Below, piece after piece: positions 34,401-46,169 of a DNA stretch of 64,000 nucleotides. The position numbers and the translations under genes are program-made. How positions within the stretch are numbered: the stretch's first letter is position 1; every line of letters starts with the position of its first letter. The notes under the pieces were generated by a model. That model did no database searches, was not told the origin of the DNA, and was given only the letters and a program-made list of their open reading frames with translations. The DNA is from Ottelia alismoides (Eukaryota > Streptophyta > Magnoliopsida > Alismatales > Hydrocharitaceae), in the NCBI GenBank assembly GCA_037367405.1, contig JAZKJV010008265.1, positions 682,001 to 746,000 on the forward strand, given 5' to 3'.

Positions 34401-35169
34401 TATTTTTCTGAAGTATTTTATATACTTAATAAAATATATGTATTGATTTTAATGTTCAAATATATTATAAAAACTATTTACAAAATTATAAAATATAAAA
34501 TTATGAAAATAATGAATAAATAATAAAATGAATATTTTAATATGTACAAGTATACAATAGGGGTCCAAAACTCAACTTTCAAACCGTAGCTCCGCCAAAT
34601 GCGAAACCACCACCATTAAATAGCTTATTTTAAATTATATACAATTAATGGTGAGTTTGATGCATTTGGAGTTTTTATTTGTGAGATACAGGTCTGGGAA
34701 GTTGGGATTCTGGAAATTTATTTAGATCACAACTTTTTATCTATACATTATTTTTGAGTGAAATCAATTTTGTATTTTTTTTAATTATCTACAACTTTCA
34801 TGTTAAAAGTTTCTTTATTTGAGGTATAAAAAGTGGAACCAAAAATAGGTCCCAAAATAAATAAAGAATGGATAAAATAAAAGGGAATTTTGTTGTATTC
34901 TGGCCCTTATCTCCCCCTACTTTATTCCTTGTCGACCTATTCATCGAGATGCCTAGGTCTCGGGGTTTCGGGTCATAAAATATTTACAATATTTTATTCT
35001 TATTCTTTTCTTTATTCTATAATTTTGGCTTTAAAAACCGTTTTTTATATACTATTTACACAATGATGCATGAATGCTAAAATGCCTAAATTACGCCTAT
35101 TTACACGCATTTACTAGTGTTTTTAAGGCCAAAATGATAGAATAAAGATGATGAAACGTAGATTCATCA
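31462..35169 (-). repeat. NA-2 3' LTR
   Basis: On the minus strand it starts TGATGAATCTACG and ends CTCGATTATCA. It aligns with the NA-1 LTRs over its whole 3.7 kb but is clearly more diverged from them than they are from each other. Frames at 33160-34156 are chance ORFs in its GC-rich part. Confidence 0.88.
34097..34124. promoter_or_regulatory. 28-bp perfect palindrome with G-box core in NA-2 LTR
   Basis: Arms TCTGGTTGGTCCAC and GTGGACCAACCAGA form a perfect palindrome centred on CCACGTGG, a plant G-box. About 20 bases before it lies a second palindrome, GTTGACC-GA-GGTCAAC. NA-1 has equivalents at 12840-12867 and 22391-22418. A role in transcription is inferred only. Confidence 0.55.
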
Positions 35170-35182
35170 TCCCCATATACTT
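35170..35182 (-). other. NA-2 polypurine tract
   Basis: On the minus strand AAGTATATGGGGA lies directly before the 3' LTR, matching the NA-1 tract with one base changed. Confidence 0.8.
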
Positions 35183-36640
35183 TCCTTTGCTAGTCCCTAT
35201 CAAAAACTTATGCAATAAGTGCAGAAAAAGAAAAATAAAGAAAAGAAAAAGAAGAAAGATGGATGAAGTTTAATGATCAAACTTGTCCTCACAAAATCAA
35301 AGTTTGGAGCTTAAGTCGGACCTTTGGAATTTTAGTGCGGGCGGAACCTTAATGAGAATCGAATTTGAAATCCAACAGTCCCTGAGAATTCCAAAACTCT
35401 TCTCAAGTCTCCTCAATAGCCAGGTCAGAAATATTTCAAATCAAACGTAAACCCTTACGACTATGAATCTGACTCGTACAGTGTAAGTGATGGTGGCTCT
35501 TCCCAACTAGAATGACAAAGAGTCTGACTTCTCCAGCATGACAACCCAGTGATTCCCCAATCCAATAACTCCATCCTCGAGGAGCGGGTATTCCCTTCTA
35601 AGTTCAAGTGGCAACCAACTCAAGAGGAGGGGGTGAAGAGAAGAATGGACGGTAGCCAGTGTAGCTACCTATCCTAGGATGCAAGACCAGTGTAGTCAAG
35701 TCATCCAGCTGCAGGCTTACATACTTTGACTTTGGAACCCAAGCTTGCTTATTGACTTTACAACATATGTACATACTTTGCAGGCATTTTATTTTTGTAC
35801 AGGCCTGTCTCTTTTTCTTTTCTTTTTTTTTGAAATACTATATACAGCAGCATTTACATAAGGAGTTTTTCCTCTTGAGCCAGTAGACTATCCCTCTTTT
35901 GAAGCTTTATCGCAACCCACACTCTCCTGTCTTTAGACTTCCTCATCACTGGACGGGTTGGGGTGCACTTCCCTCCCTAGAGGAGGACAAGTGTTTCCAC
36001 TTGTGTGCGTCTCATACCGGCAAATCCAATCCCCTCACCACTCCAACTGAGTTGAGCCATGTGAAAGGTGCAGGCGTCCAAGATAGGTCATTATCAACAA
36101 GAGTCGTGCGTGTGTTCCGAAATACTCTACTTAGGAAGTCAAGAATCCATTGAACCAAGTCTCGTGATCCTCAAAGAATTAAGTCAACTAGACCTGAAGT
36201 ACCTCAAACCTAGTTCCTATAAGGTTCCTGTTATTAGGTAGATTTTAAGGTCCAATTAAGCTCCAATCTCCGGATTTTATTTAGACTTGTTCAACTATCA
36301 AACTCAATCCGAAAAATGCTCATGCTATGCAAATGCAAAAAAAAATTTTTGTGATGCAATATTCAAAGATTTTGAACTTTTAATGGATTTTTGAAAAGAT
36401 GATGATGATGCATATGCATTTTTTGGATTTTTTCAAAAAGATTTTTCAAATGTTTTTGGTATTTTAGTTTTGCAAATGTTTTTGAGATTTTTTGAAAACA
36501 AAAGGTTTGGCTAAAATCTAGGTTAAAAATATTTACACGGGGATGCTTCTTATATTTACAAGAAGTGGATTTTAAGAATTTACAAGGATAAGTGATCAAT
36601 TTTATAAGTATATATAGTAAAGAATTTTCGGTGTGATTTA
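35183..36640 (-). other. NA-2 3' noncoding block with conserved antisense ORF
   Basis: The counterpart of NA-1 20298-21223. The antisense frame (plus strand, 35899-36153, 84 codons) begins MKLYRNPHSPVFR and is open here as in NA-1 and NA-3. The block at 35500-35725 matches NA-1 20690-20905. No sense coding region. Confidence 0.55.
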
Positions 36641-37000
36641 TCTATTCCTCAAACTTATTTGACACAGGTTTTCCAAATAATTTTTGAAAACTATAGTCCA
36701 AAATATTTTTTACAAATAATTTTACAAACATGTACACACATTTGAAAATCATTTTGCAAAGGTTTTCCAAACAGTATAGATAGATTTTTCAGAATATTTT
36801 TGCAACCACTTTTCGAACCATTTGCAAATCATTTTTCAAACATTTTATTTCACACAAAGAAAATAAGTTTTTCAAACAAAATATTTTTACAAAGGTTGAA
36901 AACATGTAACAAAATATTTTCAAAATAGTTTTCAATAGATTTTCACAAAGATTTTCAAACTATTTTTCAAACATTTTGCAAAAAACATTTTCACCTAATT
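36641..37000 (-). repeat. NA-2 degenerate TTTGAAAA-type repeat tract
   Basis: On the minus strand the same TTTGAAAA/TTTGCAAA reiteration as NA-1 19420-19760. Confidence 0.6.
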
Positions 37001-37108
37001 TATTAATTAGTAAATACAAAAAGAATTTGAGGAATAATCACAACTTTTTATTATGGTTTTTAATAAATTTTAAAGAATTATTAGCCATATTTATTAAGAA
37101 AATACGAA

Positions 37109-37779
37109 AGTACGAGTTATGGCTAAAGTATATACGCAGTATATACGACCCCCCTATACTTAGCTTGAGCTATGTCCTAATAGATCGGAGAGAAAAGAAA
37201 AGACATAACTCGTACTGAGTATAGGCAAGTCTAAAGAATAAATGAATGAACGAATGAACAAAAGAATGAGAAACTGACCGTCCCCCCATACTTAGGATCA
37301 AATAATCCTAAGTATAGCAGATTGTACACAAAGAAGGGAGGGTCAAGGGTGGGTATGAAAAGATCGTACTCATATTGTCTCCCCCTATACTCAGGGTAAG
37401 ATATCCCTAAGTATAGACAAGAAGAGGAGACAATGGAGAGGATCAAAGAATGGAGAAACTCGGGGTGCACACACCCCTATACTTAGGACAAAGTACATCC
37501 TAAGTATAGAAGACTGTCTATAAGGGGCGACACCTTATTGATAGATACAGAAGATAGAAAATGAAAAGAAGAAAAGAAGAAAAGAAAATTAGAAGATGGA
37601 AGATATAGAGAAGGATGTACACATCACTCCCCCTATACTTAGGGTAAAAGAAGCCCTAAGTATAGGCAACAACAGGAGTAATGAAACCAAATGACGAATG
37701 AACACTCGGCTCGTCCACCCCCTATACTTAGGACAAAGTACGTCCTAAGCAAGGCAAACATGAGGAATGGGTGGACGAG
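37109..37779 (-). repeat. NA-2 stem-loop array carrying PPT-like G-runs
   Basis: Six inverted repeats collinear with NA-1 in reverse: 37710-37779, 37623-37682, about 37470-37550, 37375-37433, 37275-37345 and 37109-37216. Outer stem 1 reads CTCGTCCACCC/GGGTGGACGAG; NA-1 has A and T at the pair that is G and C here. Outer stem 4 is TTGTCTCC/GGAGACAA. The last stem is 13 bp, AGTACGAGTTATG/CATAACTCGTACT. Outer stem 2 has one G-U type pair, and inner stem 4 another. Outer stem 3 is weaker than in NA-1. Confidence 0.85.
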
Positions 37780-37843
37780 CAATACGGGAGAGGGATAGAG
37801 ATGAACAGAAGCGGATATACAATAGAGGTGGATATACACATGA

Positions 37844-38231
37844 TCAAGAAGGTAGAAAGCGAACTTTCTTGCAGGACCGCTCAGAAATAGAATTGGTGTG
37901 GTGCAGGTCGACATCGGGGTCCACAGTGGACGGAAGCCAATCAGGGTCGACAGAGTGAAGATCCTCAGGGGCCCTAGGGTGAGTGGAAGAAGTACGGCTA
38001 GGTCCGGCCTTGGGGGTCTCGTCGATATCGAAATGGAATGGGACGAACTCATCATCATCGGAAGAAGTGTAATCGGAGTCGTACTGCGAGGTCTCGTCCA
38101 GGTTAAAACCAAAAGGAACGAACTCATTGGTGGAAGTAGCCGAACTCTGTTCGTCCTCTATAATCTCAACCGGATCATCTTTTTCATCAAAAGGCTCGAA
38201 TTCCCGAATAAAAGCAATCAAATCAAATATG
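37844..38231 (-). pseudogene. NA-2 protease-like ORF, C-terminal acidic part
   Basis: This continues the frame of 48673-49600 once Cop-1 and one target copy are removed. It reads LIAFIREFEPFDEKDDP, then acidic repeats (DEFVPFHFDIDETPKAG), and ends RSCKKVRFLPS with a stop at 37844-37846. No frameshift or internal stop appears, unlike NA-1 and NA-3. Function unknown. Confidence 0.75.
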
Positions 38232-38812
38232 TGAAGGATATGGTTAGATCCTCAAGCGCATCACGGAAGCGTGAGCGTCATATCGAATACGACGAGGAGC
38301 GACTAGTCGGACTAGTTGCTCGATGCAGCGGAATTTAAAAAATTTTCTTACGACGAAACCACATGATCCAAGAACACTTCTCGGATCGTTTCGTCTAAAC
38401 CACAAACAAGTAATTAGGATTACCTCTTGAAGCGTGGTTGCGATCAAGTCTCTAAACGAAGAGACCTCCTGTCTCAAGTCCGATCCGACGGAGGAGACGC
38501 TTGCGAGCGCGGGGATGAACCACGTGCTTCTCGCAATCCAAGTTGATGATCCAAGCGGCGGATCTCCTGATCTCGACACACGAGATCCAACATCTTCTTC
38601 ACGAGCGAGGCGCACCGAAGGAGACGGAGATCCACGAGCAGAAGAACGGGCAGCATAACGACGATGCCGCGGCGATGGAGAACCTCTCCATGGCATCCAT
38701 GGTGGACGGCTATGAGAGGGAGAGAGAGGGCTGACCTCTAAAGAGAAAGAGAGAGGGAGAGAGATGCTTCTCAAGCATTATGTGTGTAAAGAGAGAGCAT
38801 GGGTATGCCTCT

Positions 38813-38822
38813 CTATTTATAG
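38813..38822 (-). promoter_or_regulatory. Cop-1 TATA box (3' LTR copy)
   Basis: On the minus strand CTATAAATAG is followed by a CT-rich leader. The same sequence is at 46753-46762 in the 5' LTR, where it would drive the element. A consensus-quality plant TATA box; function is inferred. Confidence 0.65.
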
Positions 38823-39186
38823 GGTTTTGGGATCCATGGATCTCAATCCATGTGTCATATAAAATCAATGGATGAGATTGATTTATGACAATCCAATGGT
38901 CAAGATTGTTGTTGGTAAAAGCCAACAACTTGTGATTTAATTTTGATAAAATATATTTGATAAATCAAATAAATATTGATACCAAATTAAATCAATCAAA
39001 TAAGGAGAGAAAATACAAAGGAGATCAACCTTCCCCTTTATAGGGCAATCTCATGGATTCCCATGAGATTGCACATCTCCTTGATTTTCTCTCTACTTAT
39101 TTTCCAACAACTATTTGTTGGGATTTTTATTCACCAAAATAATTCTCAATTAAATATGGGAATATTGCAATCTTGACATTGGAATA

Positions 39187-39561
39187 TTGTGAATCATATT
39201 CACAACCCAAAACAAAATGTAATTTACATTTTCAATTAATTAGACAATGTGTATCCAATACACATTAATAATTAATCTACTAACATAAATTATATTTAAC
39301 TCTCTCTAATACATTATAAATCACATTTATAATATATTATGAATAATTGGATATTACTATCCACATTATTCTTATCCTTGATAATTAAATCATATTTAAT
39401 CATCTTGGATCTCTTTATCTCATGTGTTCAAATAATATGAATCACATTCATATTATTCACATCTTTGATAATTAAATCACATTTAATTATCTAAGATAAC
39501 TCTCCTTATACTATGAATCAAATTCATATTATTTATGATAATTAAATCACATTTAATTATC
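39187..39561. repeat. cluster of hairpins with constant TCACA-type loop in Cop-1 LTR
   Basis: At least six inverted repeats share the core AA-TCAnA-TT but have different outer stems: TTGTGAA (39187), ATTATAAA (39313), GATAATTAAA (about 39379, 39463 and 39537), AATAATATGAA (about 39432) and TATGAA (about 39509). Another, ATCTGAA, lies near 39785. All recur in the 5' LTR. Further members are in the internal region at about 45045-45150. Confidence 0.75.
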
Positions 39562-40841
39562 CATTTTCTCAATGCTCGGATACATATATCAACAATAGAA
39601 TTATCCATGAACTCTTTCAAGGATAATGCGCTTTCTCCGCGAATACTTGGAGATAAGGACAGGGCGATTGTATTGTTCCACGTATAGTGACATGGATATT
39701 GAGATCACATCTCAAATCCAGATCTCGGGCCTCTCATAGATGCTTGATTAAATCAAGACCGTAAATCTAATCTTCTCATTGAATCTGAATCACATTCAGA
39801 TCAATGTCCAACATTTGGACTAAGATCAGATTACTTCTCTACTGAGAGGAGTCACTAAAATCCAGACCCGTTTCATCACTCCCTAGGAATGGAAGCGTCA
39901 TGGTTATAACAACCGTTTATGATCACATCACCCTCAGGTATTCCTAATACCTGTACATCCTGCATACTGGAAGACTCAGATTAGACCAGAAGTATTAGAT
40001 CAACTTTACACTGTCTACTTCAGGGTTTTATCAGTAAGTTTCTCATTTGATCATTGGGAGTCGGTATTGATCATATACTTTCCAAAAGCATATATCATAC
40101 CTAGGTCTTGATCATATACTTTCCAAAAGTATATATCAAACCAACAAATTCAGTCAAGCTTCCAAAGCGAGACGACCGTGCGCACGGAATTTGATTCTTC
40201 CCAATATCTCATGAGTGAGCTCATGTCTTCCGGTTCAGTAGTGAACCTGTATGATCCCTTTGAGAGATCGTATTACTCATATGCCCTTATATGCACACCA
40301 GCACGCCGGTGTATAGACCTTGATTAGGTCATCAACCAATTGGTCTGCCAAATGTACATACTCAGACATATAGTAACACATCTGTCTCCGGTCAGAGGAT
40401 GTGTGCCTATATCATGACAACATATGATATAGGACTTTGGTTATCTCGATCTCGTTAAGTCAACTCTTTGACCTAACTAATCTGACACCTCCGAATCTCT
40501 ATTCCTATGCAGAGGACCTGCATCAAGAGGTCAGTCAGATATCAACCTAAATGAGATAGGATTGCCATCTCCTACTCAGGCTGGAGATCATCTCTTAATA
40601 ATCATTTGATGGTGCTTGATGAGTCCTCAATCTAACTCATTAGATATTCATCTAAGCACCAGCCTCTATGATTCAATAATTGAATCAACAGCTGTATGAT
40701 TATTAAGATGGCCATGGTATATAACCCTAATTGCACTAAGGGACCTATTATGCAAATTATGTATTCTTCATTTCAGATCAAGGAGTGAATTGCAACAACA
40801 TTTATTGCATAATGGCTCGCCGTGGGCTCGCATTTCCAACA

Positions 40842-40853
40842 ATCTCCCACTAG
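40842..40853 (-). other. Cop-1 polypurine tract
   Basis: On the minus strand CTAGTGGGAGAT directly precedes the 3' LTR, a typical copia PPT. Confidence 0.8.
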
Positions 40854-41099
40854 CCCAAAGAGCCATTAATGGGCTAATCATTTAAACCCACACTCATGTG
40901 ACAAACATAGGCTATTTAGAAAATAGCTAGGTAAGCTGATCAGTCACTCCGTTCCCAAGAGACTACGCCAAGTCCTTTTACGGCACTTGCATATCTCCTA
41001 GTAACAGTGCTCGCATCCAATGCGAATGTTGCATCCTATGCAACCAATACTCAATTTTGTCGGTTATAGTGTCATTGACACTACATCTTATTAATTATC

Positions 41100-43140
41100 A
41101 TAACCAGTATTCCCATAATCCTTTTAGAATACATTCATTCCTGGAGATCTCTATCTCCTAAGGTATCTACAGTTAAGACCCTTATAGATCACTATCTACA
41201 AGGTCTTAAACCTTTGAAGATAAGACTTTGAGATCACTATCTCTAAGTTTCATCATCTTTGAAGATATTGTTATTACTGCAATCAAGTGTTTTATCTCCA
41301 TAGTAGGATTAGTAACAGTTTACTACTCCCACTGCATGGCAGACATCTGGCTCTTGTACACATCTAGCATATACCGAGCTTCTCATAACTGATGCACAAG
41401 TGCAAGCAGTTCTAGCATTCAATTCCTCAACTCTTTGAGGTGCTATCCCTTTAGACAGGTCACTACCACATCTTAAGGGAAGGAAGCCTTTCTTGGAATT
41501 TTCCAGAAAATGGAATAAGTCCAAGGTGTACTACTAATGCGACAGTCCCAATACCCTCTTCTCTTTGCTTCTGAACGACTTCAGAATTAAGATCTAAGAG
41601 GTATCCTTGAAATCGTATCTCAAGGTATGGAACAACCAAATTATAAAACACTTATTATTTATTCTTATATGATTAGAATAATATCTACATTAAGCACGAT
41701 GAACATAATGGCACTCCCACTAAGCTTCACATGGTTCATCAAGATTTTATCTGAAATCATAACATTTATAATTTCATTAAATCTTATGTTCCAACTACAG
41801 GAAGCTTATTGGAGTCCAAAGATGGAGTTCTTCAGCTAGCACACCTTGCTTTCCTCAACCATGAAGCCCTGGGGCTACTTCATATGAATATCCTCAGAGA
41901 GGTATTCATAGAGGAATGCAATCTTGACTGACACCATGAAGATGTCATAGACAAGTTGCGTAGCTACAGTTAGCAATATTCTGATGGGTTAAAGCAAGGT
42001 CACTGGAGAGCAAGTCTTATCGCAAGCGATGCCTTCTCTTCGGTGTGTAGCTCATGGCTACAAACCGTGCTTTGAAGGTCTATACCTTCTCATCAGGTTC
42101 CCTCTTTCTCTTGAAGATCCATTTACACCTTAATGGGTCTGACCCATATAGGTGGATCCTCGAGGGTCCATATACAAAACTTGTATATGAAGTCTATATT
42201 AGACTTTTATTGCTAACATCCATCTTTCCATGTCATGATCCTCAGGAGCTTCATCACATGAAGTCCGATCATTTTCAGATTTAACTGACACATGGAATTC
42301 ATCCTCAAACTTATTTGAAGAGGTATTAATGTTTCATCTTTAATTATCTATTTTAGTTTCTGATTTCAGGAGCCTCATTATCTTTTCAAGATTAAATGAG
42401 TTCCTTTACTTCATTTTCATCTTGATTCTCAAGAAAGTCATCCTATAAGAATCATATTCTCAAAGATGAGATCTTTTTAAGAAACTCAAGGTCATAAAGT
42501 AGGTATCCAATACCATCCTTTATTTTCCTAATGAAGTAGCACTCTCTAGTGCTAGATTCCAGCTTACTTGCATGGAACCTTATTAAGTATATAATGCAGT
42601 CTCTACTACATACATATCTTGGAAACTTAAGAGATAATTATGCTAGGATTAATCATTGATTAAATCATGTCACACATGATCAATTGTATCTCCCTACAAC
42701 TCCTTTGAGTTAAGGTTCATTAGGAGGATTGAGATAGGAATGATATTCATATCTCCATAAGGTATTTCTTGAATTCATCTAATAGGTACAGGCTACCTTG
42801 GTTAGATCAATTTCATCTTCCTTCAAACTTTGGTTCTAAACCAAAATTGCAAAATCTTTGAACATTTCAAAGGTTTCTTAGGTGAAGAGAAGAAATCTCA
42901 TATCATACATAATCATTAACAGATATCACATATCCATAATGTTTACTATGATATAGATGATCTGTATACATCAACATGTATGAGATCCTTAATACCTAGG
43001 CATCTTATACCTTTCCCAAGGAAGGATGTATTAGACATTTTACTTTGAATACAATATTCACAAGTATGTGAGATTTGAATCTTTAGACAATCTAAAGTTT
43101 CAAGTCTTACCAGTCCATTGATTTCATCAACAGACATATG
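41100..43140 (-). pseudogene. Cop-1 decayed copia pol (GAG-pre-integrase to RNase H)
   Basis: On the minus strand and in changing frames: the GAG-pre-integrase end (42946-43137; CEYCIQSKMSNTSFLGKG then LIHVDV), the RT start near 42060-42130 (CKWIFKRKREPDEKV, FKARFVAMSYTPKRR), and the RT/RNase H boundary at 41309-41524 (FLENSKKGFLPLRCGSDLSK, CASVMRSSVYARCVQEPDVCHAVGVV). Stops and frameshifts are frequent, and much of the integrase core and central RT is unrecognisable. The order fixes the element as Ty1/copia. Confidence 0.8.
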
Positions 43141-46100
43141 TCCAAAATTTGATGCCAGATCATTGTCAAATGATCTTTATCCTCCTATTGATCTTTTAAA
43201 GGTTTAATTTTCAGTATTAGAAATCTTAATGAACCATTCAATAATTTTCTAATTTAATAGAGTCCACTAGATTTTAGATTACTATCTGAAATATTTCCAT
43301 CATAACTCTTTATGATAGATTTATTACATAATTCATGTTTATATCCAACAATTAGAAATAAACAATGAGTGTATTCTAATATCTAGGTCATAGAGACATT
43401 CTCTAAGACTAAGGGCTCCCACTGAAAATATGAAGTCTATTGATCTCATGGAAACTGTTGCAACACTTGCATCACTTTCAACATGGATGATCAATAAACC
43501 TTAAGATCAAATTTCTAATATTCTAATACATATGCAACCAATTGCAAGTGTTATTAGAAGATTGAGATATAATTATTAGACTTTACCTTATCAAATAAGT
43601 AAGTCAATTTCAATGATTATATGTAGATTATACTGATGCTCCATCCGAGTCCTTTTCTGAGGATTCTAGACAGACTTGATAGTCATACTATCAACACATC
43701 AACTTATTGCAGCATTGGCATTCATCCAACTCTTTGGATATCATATGGAAGTCACAGAAGTACAGTCAACTCTTTGACTATACCTCTTACTTGGGTCCAA
43801 CCCATGCTTCCACTGCGCTCCCTTTGTCTATAAGCAACCTTTGCTCAAGACCAAGGATCTCTTATGTTAAAATCAAAAATTTCAATATAAGAGTATTTCA
43901 ACATTTATACAAGCTTCATTTAAGTTCATATAATATGAATATTATGAAGCTTCATGAATGACTAGAGTATAGACAGTAGAATGATGACACTCATCATCTA
44001 CATCCATCTAAACTCTTTGAAGCATCGGTTCAGGTAGGTATTCAAACAATTTGAATACATTATCTCTAATAGAGCTACCATTCTACATGATGTAGAGAAC
44101 CATGTCATTCATGATTAAATGTCAAGAGCACATATATATGCCAGAATATCTTTATTGATTTTATAAGGATTAATTTGATAATTACGATCATCATCGATAT
44201 GTCACTTCAAAAGTACATTCGATAAGATCAAGACTTATAGAGACATGCAAACCCTAGGGTTTTAGTCCTATTGTCTTATTTAATTATCACTTCTCATTAT
44301 TATGAGGAAACTTGCACATTGCAACCACATACATTATGTGTCCAATCGCAAGTACAATATCTGGATTATAGGGTCCAATCCACGATATTTTACTGGTTAT
44401 TATTGAGTATAATATTGAGTGGGTTTAATGAAGGATTATCTGAAATAAGAAATTTGCATGAGTGTATATATTTATATATATACATGTTTTACTTTGAATT
44501 AGGAATTTTATATCAAAGTTGTCTTGCCATGTCAACAATGAAAGTTCATTCCCTTAATCACTTTCAATGTAAGAGATATACTTACCATCATATCTCAAGC
44601 AAGATCTGGGATCTCCTTCCTTATCTTTGTTGCATCCCAATAATATGAGAACCTACAACTCGAATAAAAAGAAGCGGGAACACATTCCGCCTTGCAAGTC
44701 CAACTTGCATCTCCCAATTCGGTCTTTAATACCCGGGCCCACCACCCCTAAGGTGATGTTGACCCGTCATTAATTGAACCAACCGTCAACAGGAATACAA
44801 CTCGCTATGCGCAATCCAATATCGCCCCAATAATATGAGGACCCGATATTGGAGTCACTACGCATACGTCCTTACTCTTTCGAGAAGCGACGAGCCCGAT
44901 CCAAATGGATCATATGCAGGAGCTGTCACTTCGGACAGGCGTCTCCCACATATAATATCTGGCGACGAAACCCTTCGCCTTGACGGGAGACCATGGATGT
45001 CACTTATGTGATCCTCCATATCTTATTCAAATTTAATTAATTATTATGAATCACATTCATATAATTAATTCTTCCAAGGGAATTATTAACTCTAATCATA
45101 TTAGAGTATTCTCAATTGGATATAATTAACTTAATCATATTAAATTAACTATCAATCCAATTTAATCAATCAAACTTAATTTTATGCTTGAATATACATA
45201 TATGATATTATTCTCAAAGTACGTATTAATTCGAATTTTAATAATTAGAAAAATACATCATAATCCCTCGGACATTATCCCGACCCTACCCGCTGTCATG
45301 GCCAGTACCGACGGGAGTGGGGCGGACCACATACGTTGCAACCCGCTGACCAGCGATCCCCGACTAGACACCATATCCACCTCGGGAAAGGATAATGCCA
45401 AATTGATTATTTTGTACTTGAGATGATCATCGGTTCTTCAACCGAAATTATACCATATAGTAATCAAAACAATTTTGATTTTAAGGAAATTTGCTAGGCA
45501 AATTCCCAAGTCCTATTCAAGCAAGAAGTTTGATGATTGTAATTCCAATTAAGGTTTAGATCAAATCTAATCAACTAATTGGTTGGGGCCAAGTCAATTA
45601 GGCAAATAATCATGTTTCAATATTTCACAAATATTTTTCAAGATTATTTCACGAAATTAACAATTAATTTCACTAATTTGACCATCACTTGGTTCAAGAT
45701 TAGGAAAGCAATTTCAGCAGTGACCCCTACTTACTAAAATTGGCATATCTCAATCATATTAAATCCAAATTAAGCAAAGTCAATTTCTAAAGTTTGCTAA
45801 TTTGATTTAGGACAGAACCTAAGTGATGTTTCACGCATTTCGAGGCAAGTCTAAACAGTAATTAACATTTTAATCACGTTCAGATTCACAGTTCCCTCAA
45901 CAGTGCATACATGTTCATTAAAACTACCATATCTAGAGCATACGAAATCCGATTTACGTAAACTCAGATCCTATGGTTTCCTTATTTAATGGGGAACAAA
46001 ATCTAAGTGCTATTTTCGTGTTTAAACAATTTAAACATGGCCGAAAAATTACACCAAACAGATCTGCGAAATCAAATGCGATGAAAACTTTCGCGACCTT

Positions 46101-46154
46101 AACGAACCCAAATCGTCCTCGGTTAGCGAATCATATTCGAAACCGTCGACCTAA
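43141..46154 (-). other. Cop-1 internal region without recognisable genes
   Basis: This should hold gag and the leader, but I recognise no Gag motif or long ORF. Two copies of CCCAATAATATGAG lie near 44636 and 44833; the second is inside a hairpin CCAATATCG/CGATATTGG. TCACA/TCATA-loop hairpins occur at about 45045-45150. The remainder is AT-rich. Confidence 0.55.
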
Positions 46155-46167
46155 GGCTCTGATACCA
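46155..46167 (-). other. Cop-1 primer binding site, initiator tRNA-Met type
   Basis: On the minus strand TGGTATCAGAGCC starts two bases after the 5' LTR. Confidence 0.93.
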
Positions 46168-46169
46168 CT

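Larger units (their letters stand above)
38232..40841 (-). repeat. Cop-1 3' LTR
   Basis: 2610 bp, complete. Relative to the 5' LTR it keeps about 108 nt (roughly 40319-40427) that the other copy has lost. It carries a TATA box, a GA-rich tract at 38715-38765 and a cluster of TCACA-loop hairpins (39187-39561). Confidence 0.95.
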
